Assembly: GCA_964531695.1 (NCBI GenBank) | Contig: CAZHEH010000004.1 | Coordinates: forward strand, 1 to 64,000 | Direction: 5' to 3' | Origin: JAGXKT01 sp964531695 | Lineage (GTDB): Bacteria; Planctomycetota; Phycisphaerae; SM23-33 | Length of the DNA: 64,000 bases | In this document: positions 1-9,624 of the stretch, piece by piece | How the letters are laid out: every line of letters begins with the position of its first letter | Position numbering within the stretch: the stretch's first letter is position 1 | Notes under the pieces: generated by a model | Database searches by the model: none | Seen by the model: only the letters and a program-made list of their open reading frames with translations | What the model was told of the DNA's origin: nothing | Program-made: the position numbers and the translations under genes

Positions 1-341
1 TCGATCTGAGCTTGTCCGACGGCGAAGCCGCGGCGCTCTCGTTCCAAGGATATCTCGAAGTCAAGCGCGCGGGTTGGTACCGGTTCGAGGTCGTAACCGA
101 TTACTTCCGGCATATCGGCGATCAGTTCTTCACACTGACGCTCGCCGATGGTGAAGTCTTCAGGGATGCCTGGTTCAAGGACGCGGACGGCAAGATGCGC
201 CAGGTCGGTGTGGTGAAGCTCGAGCCGGGCACCTACGCCCTGCAGGCCGAGACGCTGATCAAGAAGCCGGGGATGGAGTTCCTATGGGAAGGGCCCGGCA
301 TCGAGCAGCAGCCGGTCCCGGCCGAGGTTCTGAGTCACTGA
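1..341 (+). CDS. PA14-domain secreted protein, C-terminal fragment cut by the window edge
   Basis: Only the last 113 or so residues are visible; the reading frame is open at the left edge, so the start lies outside. The visible part has the beta-rich pattern of a PA14 domain (motifs GYLEVKRAGWYRFEVVTD, LEPGTYALQAE and the terminal WEGPGIEQQPVPAEVLSH) and closely resembles the first PA14 domain of the gene at 2840-5917 and the C-termini of both downstream genes. PA14 domains bind carbohydrate or mediate protein contacts in secreted enzymes and adhesins. It is the first member of a tandem array of at least three paralogs on the same strand; the spacer to the next gene is 48 bp. Substrate is unknown. 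Confidence 0.8.
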   Translation, partial: DLSLSDGEAAALSFQGYLEVKRAGWYRFEVVTDYFRHIGDQFFTLTLADGEVFRDAWFKDADGKMRQVGVVKLEPGTYALQAETLIKKPGMEFLWEGPGIEQQPVPAEVLSH

Positions 342-389
342 TCGAGTTGTGCAGTCAGTCCAACCGGGAACATGCCCGAGGAGTAACTT

Positions 390-2795
390 ATGAACCGCAT
401 CACGAAATGTACGGCCATACTGACGTTCTGCATGCTGGCCACCGCGTTCGCGCCGGCCGTGTCGGCCGATGACACGCCGGAGCTGGAACTGAAGCCCTGC
501 ACGATCGAGCTGGTCGACGGCACCGAAGTCGCCGGCAAGCTGGCCGTGCAGTTCGACATGGACGATCACCTGATCGTCTGCTCGCCGCGGCTGGCGACGG
601 TGCGGTCCTTCCGGAAGGACCACGTCCATGCGCTCACCGTGGACGGCAAGCGCGAGGAGCTGAACCCGAAGCGCGAGCTGACGGCGGAGGATAAGAAGCT
701 GCTGGGTCGTATTCAGTGGCCCGACGCCCCGCCGGAGAAGGGAGATAAGCCCCCCTACACCACCGAGGAATGGCAGAAGCCAAAAAAGTTGCTTGTCTGG
801 GCCAATCCAGGCCAGAGTGGCAGATTTGAGGAGCCGGACAACTGGCTGGTCAACGGGCAGCCGATGGGCGAATGGCCCCGGCCGCGTGGCGATTACTTCG
901 GGCTGGTCTTCTTCAAAAGCGGCCAGGTGGACTTTTTGTTCCCCTCCGCGGAAGTTTCCTACAAGGTTCGCCCCCGCCGAAGCAATGCCCGCACACGCCA
1001 CATCACCGTGGAAACCGGCGTTGATGCGGAGATTTCGCTCAACCAATGTGTCGGCAATCTGTGGGTCAGCGAGCACGGCAGCTTCAACGGAGGAGGCGGG
1101 GCCGCACTACGCGGCTCAAAGGATACGTTCTTCGTCAATGGTGAACGGTACGCGGGGGAAGCGCCCACCACGCCCGAGCGGTTTCGTGAGCTGATGAAGT
1201 CCGCCAAGTACTTTGCACGCAAATGGGTCGTGCGCAAGGATGATCCGGAGGCGTCGATGACGTTGATCGGCACGTTCGGATCCGGCGACGAAACCCATTG
1301 GAGGCGCGGCACGACGATCCTGACGGAGAACAGTGTCATCTCGGTCGGACCGCGCTGCACCCAGACCATCGGCCGCAACGCGAAACTGGTCATGGGATCC
1401 GGCGCTGTGCTCGGCAAGAACGGCAATCAGCTTTACAAACCCGACATGCGTGTGAAGGGCGAGCTCCAGATTGGCCGCCCCGCCGACCCGATTCAGCGAA
1501 GCGTTTACCTGGGACTGAGCATCAAGGATCCGACGGGCGAGTATACGTCGCGCGAGCATGCGCTGAAGAACAACGGATATCTTGATGCCCTTGCCGTCTC
1601 ACGTGGTCTGACCGTACTCCCCGGCGGGTCGATCAATGTACACGCTGGCGAGTCCGGTGACGCGAGTCTGGTGATCACCTGGCACGGAATCGTCGATCAC
1701 GGCGGCGACGACGGCACGGAGCCCGGCTACTTCGATGAACTGCCAGAATTCGCACGCACATCGAATCTGAACTTGTACACCGAAGTGCAGCTCGAAGATG
1801 TGACATTGGATTGGCTCGGTAAGGACGACATACGGATGTTGAACCCGGATATACGCCGGAAATGGCAACGCGTCCGGTACGGTAAACACCTCCAGAGCGA
1901 GCCGGAAGAGTTGTTTACGCAAATCAAGGTCGACAGGGCCTTGCAGGAGCAATTGGCAAAGTGGCGAAAAGAGGCACGAGATAGGGTTTCCAAAAGAATG
2001 TCCTTGTCCGGGGCCGGTGTCCTGGGTAAACGATATCCGCGGATCCTGCCGTCGGGCGGCACTTTTGCCGCCGGCGACACCGTCCAGGTTCGGCTGACGG
2101 CGCTTGGCGATGCGACCATGCGCTATACCCTGGACGGGTCGGACACCAGTGACGGCAAGATTTATGAGCAACCCCTTCGACTCGAGGGCCCCGAAACCGT
2201 GACTGTCAAGGCGGGGCTGTCCCAACGACTCCCCCTGGATTTCAACCCGAGGTGGCATCAGCTCAGTGAGACCTTCCGCTTCGTCGACGGGACGCGGGCG
2301 CCCGACAAGCCGGGCGAGACGAAGAAGGGACTGGAACTTCGCGTCCATGACGCCGAGGACTTCGACCAACTGCACGCCGAACCGGGCGAACCGATCCATT
2401 CACAGACGGTCGATCACTTCACGCTGAAGGTCCCCGAAGGTCGCAACAAGAAGCAAGACGGGTACCTCTACACTGGCTACGTCGAGGTCGACAAGCCCGG
2501 CATCTATCGGTTCTACACGAGAACCGAAGGCGCCAGCCGGCTTTACATCGGCGATCGCCTGATCGTCGACAATCACCGCCGCTACCGCTACGACTGGCAG
2601 TTGAGCAGCAAGGCTCCGCTGGAGTCGTGGGGCTCGATCAACCTCGAGCCGGGCAAGCACGCGATTCGCGTGGAGTATCTCCGCGGCCGGGGCTTCTCCT
2701 GGTGGGAGCCACAGAAAGATGAGCCCTTCGCGGTGCAGTACGAAGGTCCGGGCGTCGACAAACAGCCGATCCCGGCCGAGGTGCTGAGCCACTGA
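390..2795 (+). CDS. Secreted PA14 / chitobiase-C-terminal-like protein
   Basis: An 801-aa exported protein. Residues 1-26 form a signal peptide ending AVSA. Residues 27-110 are a short conserved N-terminal domain (VDGTEVAGKL) shared almost identically with the next gene. About 130-450 is a Gly-rich beta-rich region with no recognised family, possibly a beta-helix or G8-like fold. About 550-612 resembles the chitobiase/beta-hexosaminidase C-terminal domain (RYTLDGSDTSDGKIYEQPL), and about 648-801 is a PA14 domain ending in YEGPGVDKQPIPAEVLSH. The ATG at 390 follows a GAGGAG ribosome site at 379-384. The role is probably surface carbohydrate binding or adhesion; no catalytic motif was seen. It is the second member of the tandem array. 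Confidence 0.8.
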   Translation: MNRITKCTAILTFCMLATAFAPAVSADDTPELELKPCTIELVDGTEVAGKLAVQFDMDDHLIVCSPRLATVRSFRKDHVHALTVDGKREELNPKRELTAEDKKLLGRIQWPDAPPEKGDKPPYTTEEWQKPKKLLVWANPGQSGRFEEPDNWLVNGQPMGEWPRPRGDYFGLVFFKSGQVDFLFPSAEVSYKVRPRRSNARTRHITVETGVDAEISLNQCVGNLWVSEHGSFNGGGGAALRGSKDTFFVNGERYAGEAPTTPERFRELMKSAKYFARKWVVRKDDPEASMTLIGTFGSGDETHWRRGTTILTENSVISVGPRCTQTIGRNAKLVMGSGAVLGKNGNQLYKPDMRVKGELQIGRPADPIQRSVYLGLSIKDPTGEYTSREHALKNNGYLDALAVSRGLTVLPGGSINVHAGESGDASLVITWHGIVDHGGDDGTEPGYFDELPEFARTSNLNLYTEVQLEDVTLDWLGKDDIRMLNPDIRRKWQRVRYGKHLQSEPEELFTQIKVDRALQEQLAKWRKEARDRVSKRMSLSGAGVLGKRYPRILPSGGTFAAGDTVQVRLTALGDATMRYTLDGSDTSDGKIYEQPLRLEGPETVTVKAGLSQRLPLDFNPRWHQLSETFRFVDGTRAPDKPGETKKGLELRVHDAEDFDQLHAEPGEPIHSQTVDHFTLKVPEGRNKKQDGYLYTGYVEVDKPGIYRFYTRTEGASRLYIGDRLIVDNHRRYRYDWQLSSKAPLESWGSINLEPGKHAIRVEYLRGRGFSWWEPQKDEPFAVQYEGPGVDKQPIPAEVLSH

Positions 2796-2839
2796 TCGAT
2801 TTGAGAAGACCAACCGGGACAACGCCCAAGGAGCAACGG

Positions 2840-5800
2840 ATGAACCGTATCGCGAAATATACGGCCGTGCTGACGTTCTGCATGCTGGCGACCGCGTTCG
2901 CGCCGGCCGTGTCCGCCGACGAGAAGTCGGAACTGGAGCTGAAGCCCTGCACGATCGAGCTGGTCGACGGCACCGAAGTCGCCGGCAAGCTGGCCGTGCA
3001 GTTCGACCTGGACGATCACCTGATCGTCTACTCGCCGCGGCTGGCGACGGTGCGGTCGTTCCTGAAGGACCACGTCCATGCGCTGACGGTGGACGGCAAG
3101 CGCGAGGAGCTGAACCCGAAGCGCGAGCTGACGGAGGAGGATAAGACGCTTCTCGGCCAGACCGAATGGCCGGATGAGCCGCCGGCGGAGGGCTTCAAGC
3201 CCGCCTACACCACCGAGGAGTGGAGCAAGCCCGAGCGGCTGCTGGTCTGGGCCAACCCCGGCAAGAGCGGAAGGTTCGGCACCCCGTCCAACTGGCAGGC
3301 CAACGGCGAGACGCTCGATCGAATCGAGGAGCATCGATACATGTTCAAGAAGCGTCACGGCCGGCCCGAGACCGACGCGGCGTTCACGCCGAACACCGAT
3401 TTCCTCATCCCGGTTTCGGCACGGCGCTACCAGGTGCGCGGCGTGGCTCACTGGAGGAAGGGCAGCTTCGTCTGCCGCCACGTGACCGTGGAGACGGGCG
3501 CGTCATTCCAACACAACCTCGACGGCTTGTACGGCAATTTGTGGGTGAGTCCGCTCGGTTCGTTCAACGGCGGCGGCAACGCCCCCTTCCGCGGCTCGAA
3601 ACACACCCTCCTGCGCAACGGAATGCCCCGAGCCGGCACGGACCCGATCACCGACCCGCAGAAGCTCGAGGCCATGGGCCTCGCCCGCAAGTGGGAGCTT
3701 CGCAAGGACGACCCGGACGCGTCGATGGAGATCATCGGCAGCGCCGGCTCGGGTGACGAGACGCACGTCATCAGCGGTCGGCTGATTGTCGCGGAGAACA
3801 GCACGGTGCTGATCGGCCCGCGCTGCAGGCAGACCATCTACAAGGAGGGTGTTCTCGAACTCCACAGCGGGGCCTACTTCGGCAAGAAACAGAACCAGCC
3901 CGCGTCGGACATGGCGGTCCGAGGCACCTTGTTGGCCGGCACCCCCGACCGCCCGCTGACCCGCGACTGCTACCTGGGCATCAGTTGCTCTGACTGGAAG
4001 GGGCATATCCGGGAGCTGCCGTTGCCCTTGCGCGGACAGCGTTCGTGGCACTCGATCCCCGAGAGCCGACGGGCCGGCGACCCGGGCATGCACATCGGCC
4101 TCGCGGTGCCGGAAGGCGCCAAGCTTCGCGTGCACAGCGCCGATCCGACCAAGTCGCGGCTCGTAATCCGCTGGCACGGGGACGACAGAACGGGAGCCGA
4201 CAACGGCGCCGCCTTCCTCCGCATCGAAACCGAAAGACAGAAGGAAATGTGGGAGCAGATGACCGGGAAGATCTGTGCGTACTTCGGGGGAGACGTGCAG
4301 TTCGACGGCGTCCTGTTCGACCATTTCCACAAAGGCGGCATCATGCTGGCCGACATGGACATGCCCAAGAAGTGGGAGCACGTGCACTTCGGCAAGCATA
4401 ACGACGGCGATCCGGATGAGCTCTTCGCCCCGATGCCCGACCGGCTCGCGCGCGACGACGAGGAACAGGAGGGCGACGCCCCCGTCGCGGAGATCACCCC
4501 GCGGCATAACGCCTACGTCGCCGGCCGGGATACCGTCCGCGTGACGATCTCCTCCGACGCCGAGCCGGGTACGGAGATCCGCTACACGACCGACGGCAGC
4601 ATCCCGGACGCCGAGGCAGAGGTGTACTCGGGCCCGATCATGCTCAAGGAAACGACCGTCGTGAAGGCGCGGTGCTTCAAGGACGGCCGGCGGCTCGGGC
4701 CGCCCCGTCGCCGCGAGTATGTCTTCCATGCGCCCGATGCGATCGAGATCGAGCCGCAAGAGACGACCGCGACGGCCCCGGGCCTGATCGGCACGTTCTA
4801 CAAGAATGCGGATCGGTACACGAACTGGAACGTCTTCGAGAAGATGAAGCCGACGAAGCGGGACGTTGTCGAGCAGCTCGACCTGGCCCTCTCCGGCGGC
4901 GAGCCGGCGGCGATCGCATTCGACGGGTATCTGACGGTCAAACGCCCCGGGATGTACCGGTTTGAGGTGGTCACGGACTACCGCCCGCAGGGCAAGAACA
5001 ACTTCCTGACGCTGACCCTCGACGACGCCGAGATCTTCCGGGACGCCCTGTTCCGCGGCACGGACGGCGACACGCGGCAGGCGGGCGTGGCCCGGCTCGC
5101 GCCGGGTACCTACCCCCTGCACGTCAAGGCGCTCATCGAGGGCCGGGAGCTTCAGGTGCTGTGGGAAGGGCCGGGCATCGAGAAGCAGCCGATTCCCACC
5201 GGCGCGTTCCTCCGCCAGCAGTGGTGGAACGCGGCCGTGACGCCCAGCGGCGGGCTGCACGAGGACGGCGAAACCGTCGAGGTCCGCATGAGCGTCGATA
5301 CACGCGCCGACGCGTCCGGCGTAACGGTGCGCTACACGCGGGACGGCAGCGAGCCAACGGGCGAGTCCGCCGCATACGACAAGCCGATTCCCGTCGAGAA
5401 GGACACCACCATCAAGGCCCGCTGTTTCAGAGACGGCGAGCCGCTGCCGGGCAAGCCGGCCACGGCCAAGTTCGTCTTCCTCAGCGGCCTGGACGAGGCG
5501 AAGCCGGGCCTGGTCTACCGCCTCTACGAGGGCGGCTGGAGCGCCCTGCCGGCGTTCGACGAGCTCGACCCGGCCGAAAGCGGCACGGCCGAGCGGATCG
5601 AGATGGACGTGACCGACCGCGGCAGCAACTTCGGTCTCGTGTTCGACGGCTACCTAACGGTGCCGACGGCCGGGGAGTATACGTTCTACACCACCAGCGA
5701 CGACGGCAGCGCGCTGTACATCGACGGCAAGAAGGTCGTGGACAACGACGGCGCCCACGGCATGCAGGAGCGCAGCGGCACGGTCACGCTGAGCAAGGGC

Positions 5801-5917
5801 CCGCACCGGATCCGCGTGGAGTTCTTCCAGGGCGGCGGCGGCAAGGGCCTGGAGGTCCATTGGAACGGCCCGGGCATCGACAAGCAGGCGATTCCGGCCG
5901 AGTTCTTGAAGCACTGA
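2840..5917 (+). CDS. Secreted protein with two chitobiase-C-like and two PA14 domains
   Basis: A 1025-aa exported paralog of the preceding gene. The ATG at 2840 is preferred to an in-frame one at 2801 because AAGGAG lies at 2828-2833 and the signal peptide (MNRIAKY..., cleavage after AVSA) begins there. After the shared N-terminal domain and a beta-rich region (about 137-453), the domain order is chitobiase-C-like (550-630), PA14 (650-787), chitobiase-C-like (795-883) and PA14 (888-1025). The last PA14 has the classic pattern GYLTVPTAGEYTFYTTSDDG followed by ALYIDGKKVVDND. It therefore looks like the previous architecture with its C-terminal pair repeated. It probably binds glycans at the cell surface or outside; the ligand is unknown and no hydrolase domain was seen. 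Confidence 0.82.
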   Translation: MNRIAKYTAVLTFCMLATAFAPAVSADEKSELELKPCTIELVDGTEVAGKLAVQFDLDDHLIVYSPRLATVRSFLKDHVHALTVDGKREELNPKRELTEEDKTLLGQTEWPDEPPAEGFKPAYTTEEWSKPERLLVWANPGKSGRFGTPSNWQANGETLDRIEEHRYMFKKRHGRPETDAAFTPNTDFLIPVSARRYQVRGVAHWRKGSFVCRHVTVETGASFQHNLDGLYGNLWVSPLGSFNGGGNAPFRGSKHTLLRNGMPRAGTDPITDPQKLEAMGLARKWELRKDDPDASMEIIGSAGSGDETHVISGRLIVAENSTVLIGPRCRQTIYKEGVLELHSGAYFGKKQNQPASDMAVRGTLLAGTPDRPLTRDCYLGISCSDWKGHIRELPLPLRGQRSWHSIPESRRAGDPGMHIGLAVPEGAKLRVHSADPTKSRLVIRWHGDDRTGADNGAAFLRIETERQKEMWEQMTGKICAYFGGDVQFDGVLFDHFHKGGIMLADMDMPKKWEHVHFGKHNDGDPDELFAPMPDRLARDDEEQEGDAPVAEITPRHNAYVAGRDTVRVTISSDAEPGTEIRYTTDGSIPDAEAEVYSGPIMLKETTVVKARCFKDGRRLGPPRRREYVFHAPDAIEIEPQETTATAPGLIGTFYKNADRYTNWNVFEKMKPTKRDVVEQLDLALSGGEPAAIAFDGYLTVKRPGMYRFEVVTDYRPQGKNNFLTLTLDDAEIFRDALFRGTDGDTRQAGVARLAPGTYPLHVKALIEGRELQVLWEGPGIEKQPIPTGAFLRQQWWNAAVTPSGGLHEDGETVEVRMSVDTRADASGVTVRYTRDGSEPTGESAAYDKPIPVEKDTTIKARCFRDGEPLPGKPATAKFVFLSGLDEAKPGLVYRLYEGGWSALPAFDELDPAESGTAERIEMDVTDRGSNFGLVFDGYLTVPTAGEYTFYTTSDDGSALYIDGKKVVDNDGAHGMQERSGTVTLSKGPHRIRVEFFQGGGGKGLEVHWNGPGIDKQAIPAEFLKH

Positions 5918-6033
5918 CCCGCAAGGCCGCCGGCGCGAGTGAGGCGCGGTCACGCCCTGCCGCCTGGGATGATCGACGCGGGATCGGCGAGCGTGCGGGG
6001 GCGCCCCCGATACATCGGGTCTCGCCCTCTCGA

Positions 6034-6975
6034 CTACCGGCTTTCGGCCACCAAGCCACCGGCCATGATCCTCTCGGCCGTGGCGTCGGGCGGCTCGTCG
6101 GGGGGCAGGTCGAGCCAGCGCACGTCGGTCCAGCGGCGTTGCCAGGTCCGCTGCTTCTTGGCCAGGCGGCGGGTGTTGATCTTGATCCGTTCCAGGGCCT
6201 CGTCGAGCGTGCAGCGGCCGTGGAGGTGGTCGATCATCTCGGCGTATCCCACGGCCGCGGCGGCCTCGGGCGAGAGACCGGCCGGCTCGGCCAGGAGGGA
6301 GGCGACCTCGTCGCGGAGCCCCAGCTCTACCATTCGCCCGGCCCTGCGGTTGATCCGCCCGTGCAGGTCGGCCCGGTCGCGGCGGAGGCCGACGAATACG
6401 CAGTCGTAGCGGCGCTGTGCGTCCCACTGGCGCTGGAGCTCGGAGATGGGCACCCCCGCGCCGCGGTAGACCTCCAGCGCGCGGACGATTCGCTTTGCGT
6501 CGTTCGGATGGATGCGCCCGGCCGCGTCGGGGTCGACCTCCGCCAACTCGGCATGGAGCGCGGCCAGACCCTCGGATTCGGCGCGGCGGCGCAGCTCCGC
6601 CCGCAGCTCCGGGTCGGCGGACGGCCCCTCGAAGAGCCCCTCGGCGAGGGCCTTGATGTAGAGGTTGGTCCCCCCCACCGCCAGCGGCACGTCCCCGGCC
6701 GCGGCGATCTCGGCAACGGCCCGGTCCGCGTGCTCGACGTACCGCGCGACGGAGAAGCTCTCTGACGGCTCGACGAGGTCGATGCAATGGTGCGGGACCT
6801 CCCGCCGGGCCTCGGCGCTCGGCTTGGCGGTGCCGATGTCCATGCGGCGGTAGACCTTCATCGAGTCGACGCTGACGACCTGCCCGCCGATGCCACGGGC
6901 CAGGGCCAGCCCGACGGAGCCCTTGCCGCAGGCCGTCGAGCCCAGGATGAACACGAGTCGTTGCATGCGGACCAT
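6034..6975 (-). CDS. miaA: tRNA dimethylallyltransferase
   Basis: A 313-aa protein matching MiaA along its length. It transfers a dimethylallyl group to N6 of A37 in tRNAs reading UNN codons. Diagnostic stretches are VDSMKVYRRMDIGTAKPSAE near residue 37, PHHCIDLVEPSESFS, the AVGGTNLYIKAL motif, HPNDAKRIVRALEVY and the late KRQRTW-like segment (KKQRTWQRRW). The nucleotide-binding loop reads GSTACGKGS, so the Ser/Thr that normally follows the Walker A lysine is Gly here. The start may be the ATG at 6975 or one three codons later (6966); no strong ribosome site helps choose. It is convergent with the PA14 array. Confidence 0.93.
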   Translation of the reverse strand: MVRMQRLVFILGSTACGKGSVGLALARGIGGQVVSVDSMKVYRRMDIGTAKPSAEARREVPHHCIDLVEPSESFSVARYVEHADRAVAEIAAAGDVPLAVGGTNLYIKALAEGLFEGPSADPELRAELRRRAESEGLAALHAELAEVDPDAAGRIHPNDAKRIVRALEVYRGAGVPISELQRQWDAQRRYDCVFVGLRRDRADLHGRINRRAGRMVELGLRDEVASLLAEPAGLSPEAAAAVGYAEMIDHLHGRCTLDEALERIKINTRRLAKKQRTWQRRWTDVRWLDLPPDEPPDATAERIMAGGLVAESR

Positions 6976-7040
6976 TCTTGCCGAGCCGGCGGCGAATGGC
7001 TACCGCGGATATGGGTTTGCCGATCCCCGCGACCGGCCGG

Positions 7041-7229
7041 CTACCGAAGCACGTTGACCCCTCGCCCGTACAGCGGCTTGTTGCATTGGGCGATCACCGC
7101 CTTGAGGGAGCTGACCGAGCCCGGCCGGCCGCCTCCGCGATTCCGTCGGAGTGCCGCACGCGTCTGCATCTGCAGGAACTGCTTGTAGTATTGCACCGCG
7201 TTGGTGCGGGCCGCCCTGGGCACGAACAT
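7041..7229 (-). CDS. Small basic hypothetical protein, 62 aa
   Basis: Not recognised. An open frame of 62 codons starts at an ATG preceded by GGAG about 10 bases upstream (ggagtgagaaacg before the ATG) and ends in TAG. Most third codon positions are G or C (roughly 53 of 62), as in the confident genes here, which argues for real coding. The product is rich in Arg and Gln (RAARTNAVQYYKQFLQMQTR) with a Gly-rich turn (RRNRGGGRPG) and no membrane segment. It lies upstream of miaA on the same strand, 65 bp away. It could be a nucleic-acid-binding or ribosome-associated small protein, but no family is known to me. Confidence 0.5.
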   Translation of the reverse strand: MFVPRAARTNAVQYYKQFLQMQTRAALRRNRGGGRPGSVSSLKAVIAQCNKPLYGRGVNVLR

Positions 7230-7558
7230 CGTTTCTCACTCCGTTCGCTCGACTCCCCTCGGACGCGCACCGTTGCGTCGGCCCCCGGGGAGCCCTGCCG
7301 AAGGCAATGTAGGAAACGTTTGGCGAGCATGCACTTAGCGAAGCTGAAAAATCGGCCTGGCTCGCGATTCGCCATTGGCGCAATTGGGGCCGGGGGGTGC
7401 CGAGGCCGGCCGGGATAAATGCGGGAATTGTCCGCTACCTCCGGCCCGCAGGGCGTGTTACATCGCTTGTATTAGCGCCCGCGATCCGTCTGCGCCGTCC
7501 GGTCGTTCGCGGGCACTTCGAGAAGGTCCACCATGGCTCCTTTGTGGAGGCACCACGC
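7230..7558. other. Intergenic region between the 62-aa gene and the moxR operon
   Basis: About 330 bp between divergent genes. I see no convincing coding frame, RNA gene or clear -35/-10 pair, although promoters for both directions should lie here. The sequence is less GC-rich in 7310-7360 and 7455-7500 than in the flanking genes. Confidence 0.4.
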
Positions 7559-8605
<1,047 letters not shown>

Positions 8606-8633
8606 CCCCACGCGGGCCCGGCGACGGAGACCG

Positions 8634-9575
8634 ATGATTCAACGAAGCGACATGCCGGACTACATGCGGCTGCTCGATCCGCAGGCGCTGGCGAAGGTCA
8701 GCCGGCTGGAGTTCGTGGCGCGCGGCGTGGTCGAGGGGTTCGTCACCGGCCGCCACCGCAGCCCGTACAAGGGCACGTCCATCGAGTTCGCCGAGCACCG
8801 CCAGTACGTCGCCGGCGACGACATCCGCGACCTGGACTGGCGCGTCTACGGCAAGTCGGACCGGTACTACATCAAGCAGTACATCGAGGAGACGAACCTC
8901 CGGGCGACGATCCTGGTGGACGCCTCCGGCTCGATGCGATACGGCGGCGACGAGGGCGCCGAGCATGACGGGCGCAAGCTCACGAAGTTCGAGTACGCCC
9001 AGTTCCTCGCCGCCTCGCTGACGCACATGCTGATCCACCAGCAGGACGCGGTCGGGCTGGTCACCTTCGACACGGGCATTCGGCGGTACATCCCGGCCCG
9101 CAGCCGGACGAGCCACCTGCAGGCGATCCTCCAGGAGCTGGTCAACACGGAGCCGGGCAACGAGACGGGCCTGGCGCCGATCTTCCACGACATCGCCGAG
9201 CGGGCGCACCGCCGAGGGCTGGTCATCATCATCTCGGACCTGTTCGACGATCCGGACGCGATCCTCAACGCCCTGCACCACTTCCGCTACCGCAAGCACG
9301 AGGTGCTCGTGCTGCACGTGATGGCGGAGGAGGAGCTGACCTTCCCGTTCTCGACGTTCTGCGACTTCCGGGACCTGGAGGTCGGCGGGCGGAACGTGCA
9401 GCTCGACCCCCGCGCGGTGCGGGCCGAGTACCTCCGCCAGGTGGAGAGGCACATCCGCCGCCTGGACATGGGATGCGGGCAGATGCACGTGGATTACGTT
9501 CAGCTTTCGACGCGGCAGAGCTTCGACGAGGCCCTGGCGGGCTACCTCGCCCACCGGCGGGGGCGGGCGCAGTGA
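8634..9575 (+). CDS. DUF58 / VWA-like protein
   Basis: A 313-aa protein of the DUF58 family, the usual partner of MoxR. The family core is obvious: GRHRSPYKGTSIEFAEHRQY, then GDDIRDLDWRVYGKSDRYY and KQYIEETNLR. It is followed by a VWA-type metal-site motif DASGSM near residue 96 and IIISDLFDD near 203. No membrane segment is seen, so it is probably cytoplasmic or peripheral. The start ATG at 8634 follows a GGAGA 4-5 bases upstream; the gap to moxR is 28 bp. Its role is inferred to be metal-dependent protein binding in a MoxR-driven assembly or stress system; the substrate is unknown. Confidence 0.9.
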   Translation: MIQRSDMPDYMRLLDPQALAKVSRLEFVARGVVEGFVTGRHRSPYKGTSIEFAEHRQYVAGDDIRDLDWRVYGKSDRYYIKQYIEETNLRATILVDASGSMRYGGDEGAEHDGRKLTKFEYAQFLAASLTHMLIHQQDAVGLVTFDTGIRRYIPARSRTSHLQAILQELVNTEPGNETGLAPIFHDIAERAHRRGLVIIISDLFDDPDAILNALHHFRYRKHEVLVLHVMAEEELTFPFSTFCDFRDLEVGGRNVQLDPRAVRAEYLRQVERHIRRLDMGCGQMHVDYVQLSTRQSFDEALAGYLAHRRGRAQ

Positions 9576-9624
9576 CCCCACCGGCGGCGGGCGTCGCCGG
9601 CGGATGAGCAGATAGGACGGTAAC

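Noticed and set aside
3503..5260. Minus-strand frame of 585 codons in the PA14 array
   Set aside because: Antisense to recognised PA14 domains; no start signals.
5996..6009. 14-bp GC palindrome between the PA14 gene and miaA
   Set aside because: Could help end converging transcripts, but it has no loop or T-run and such GC palindromes are frequent in this composition.
5161..6765. Plus-strand frame of 534 codons running out of the PA14 gene across miaA
   Set aside because: Shadow of two real genes in other frames; Arg/Gly-rich with no domain.
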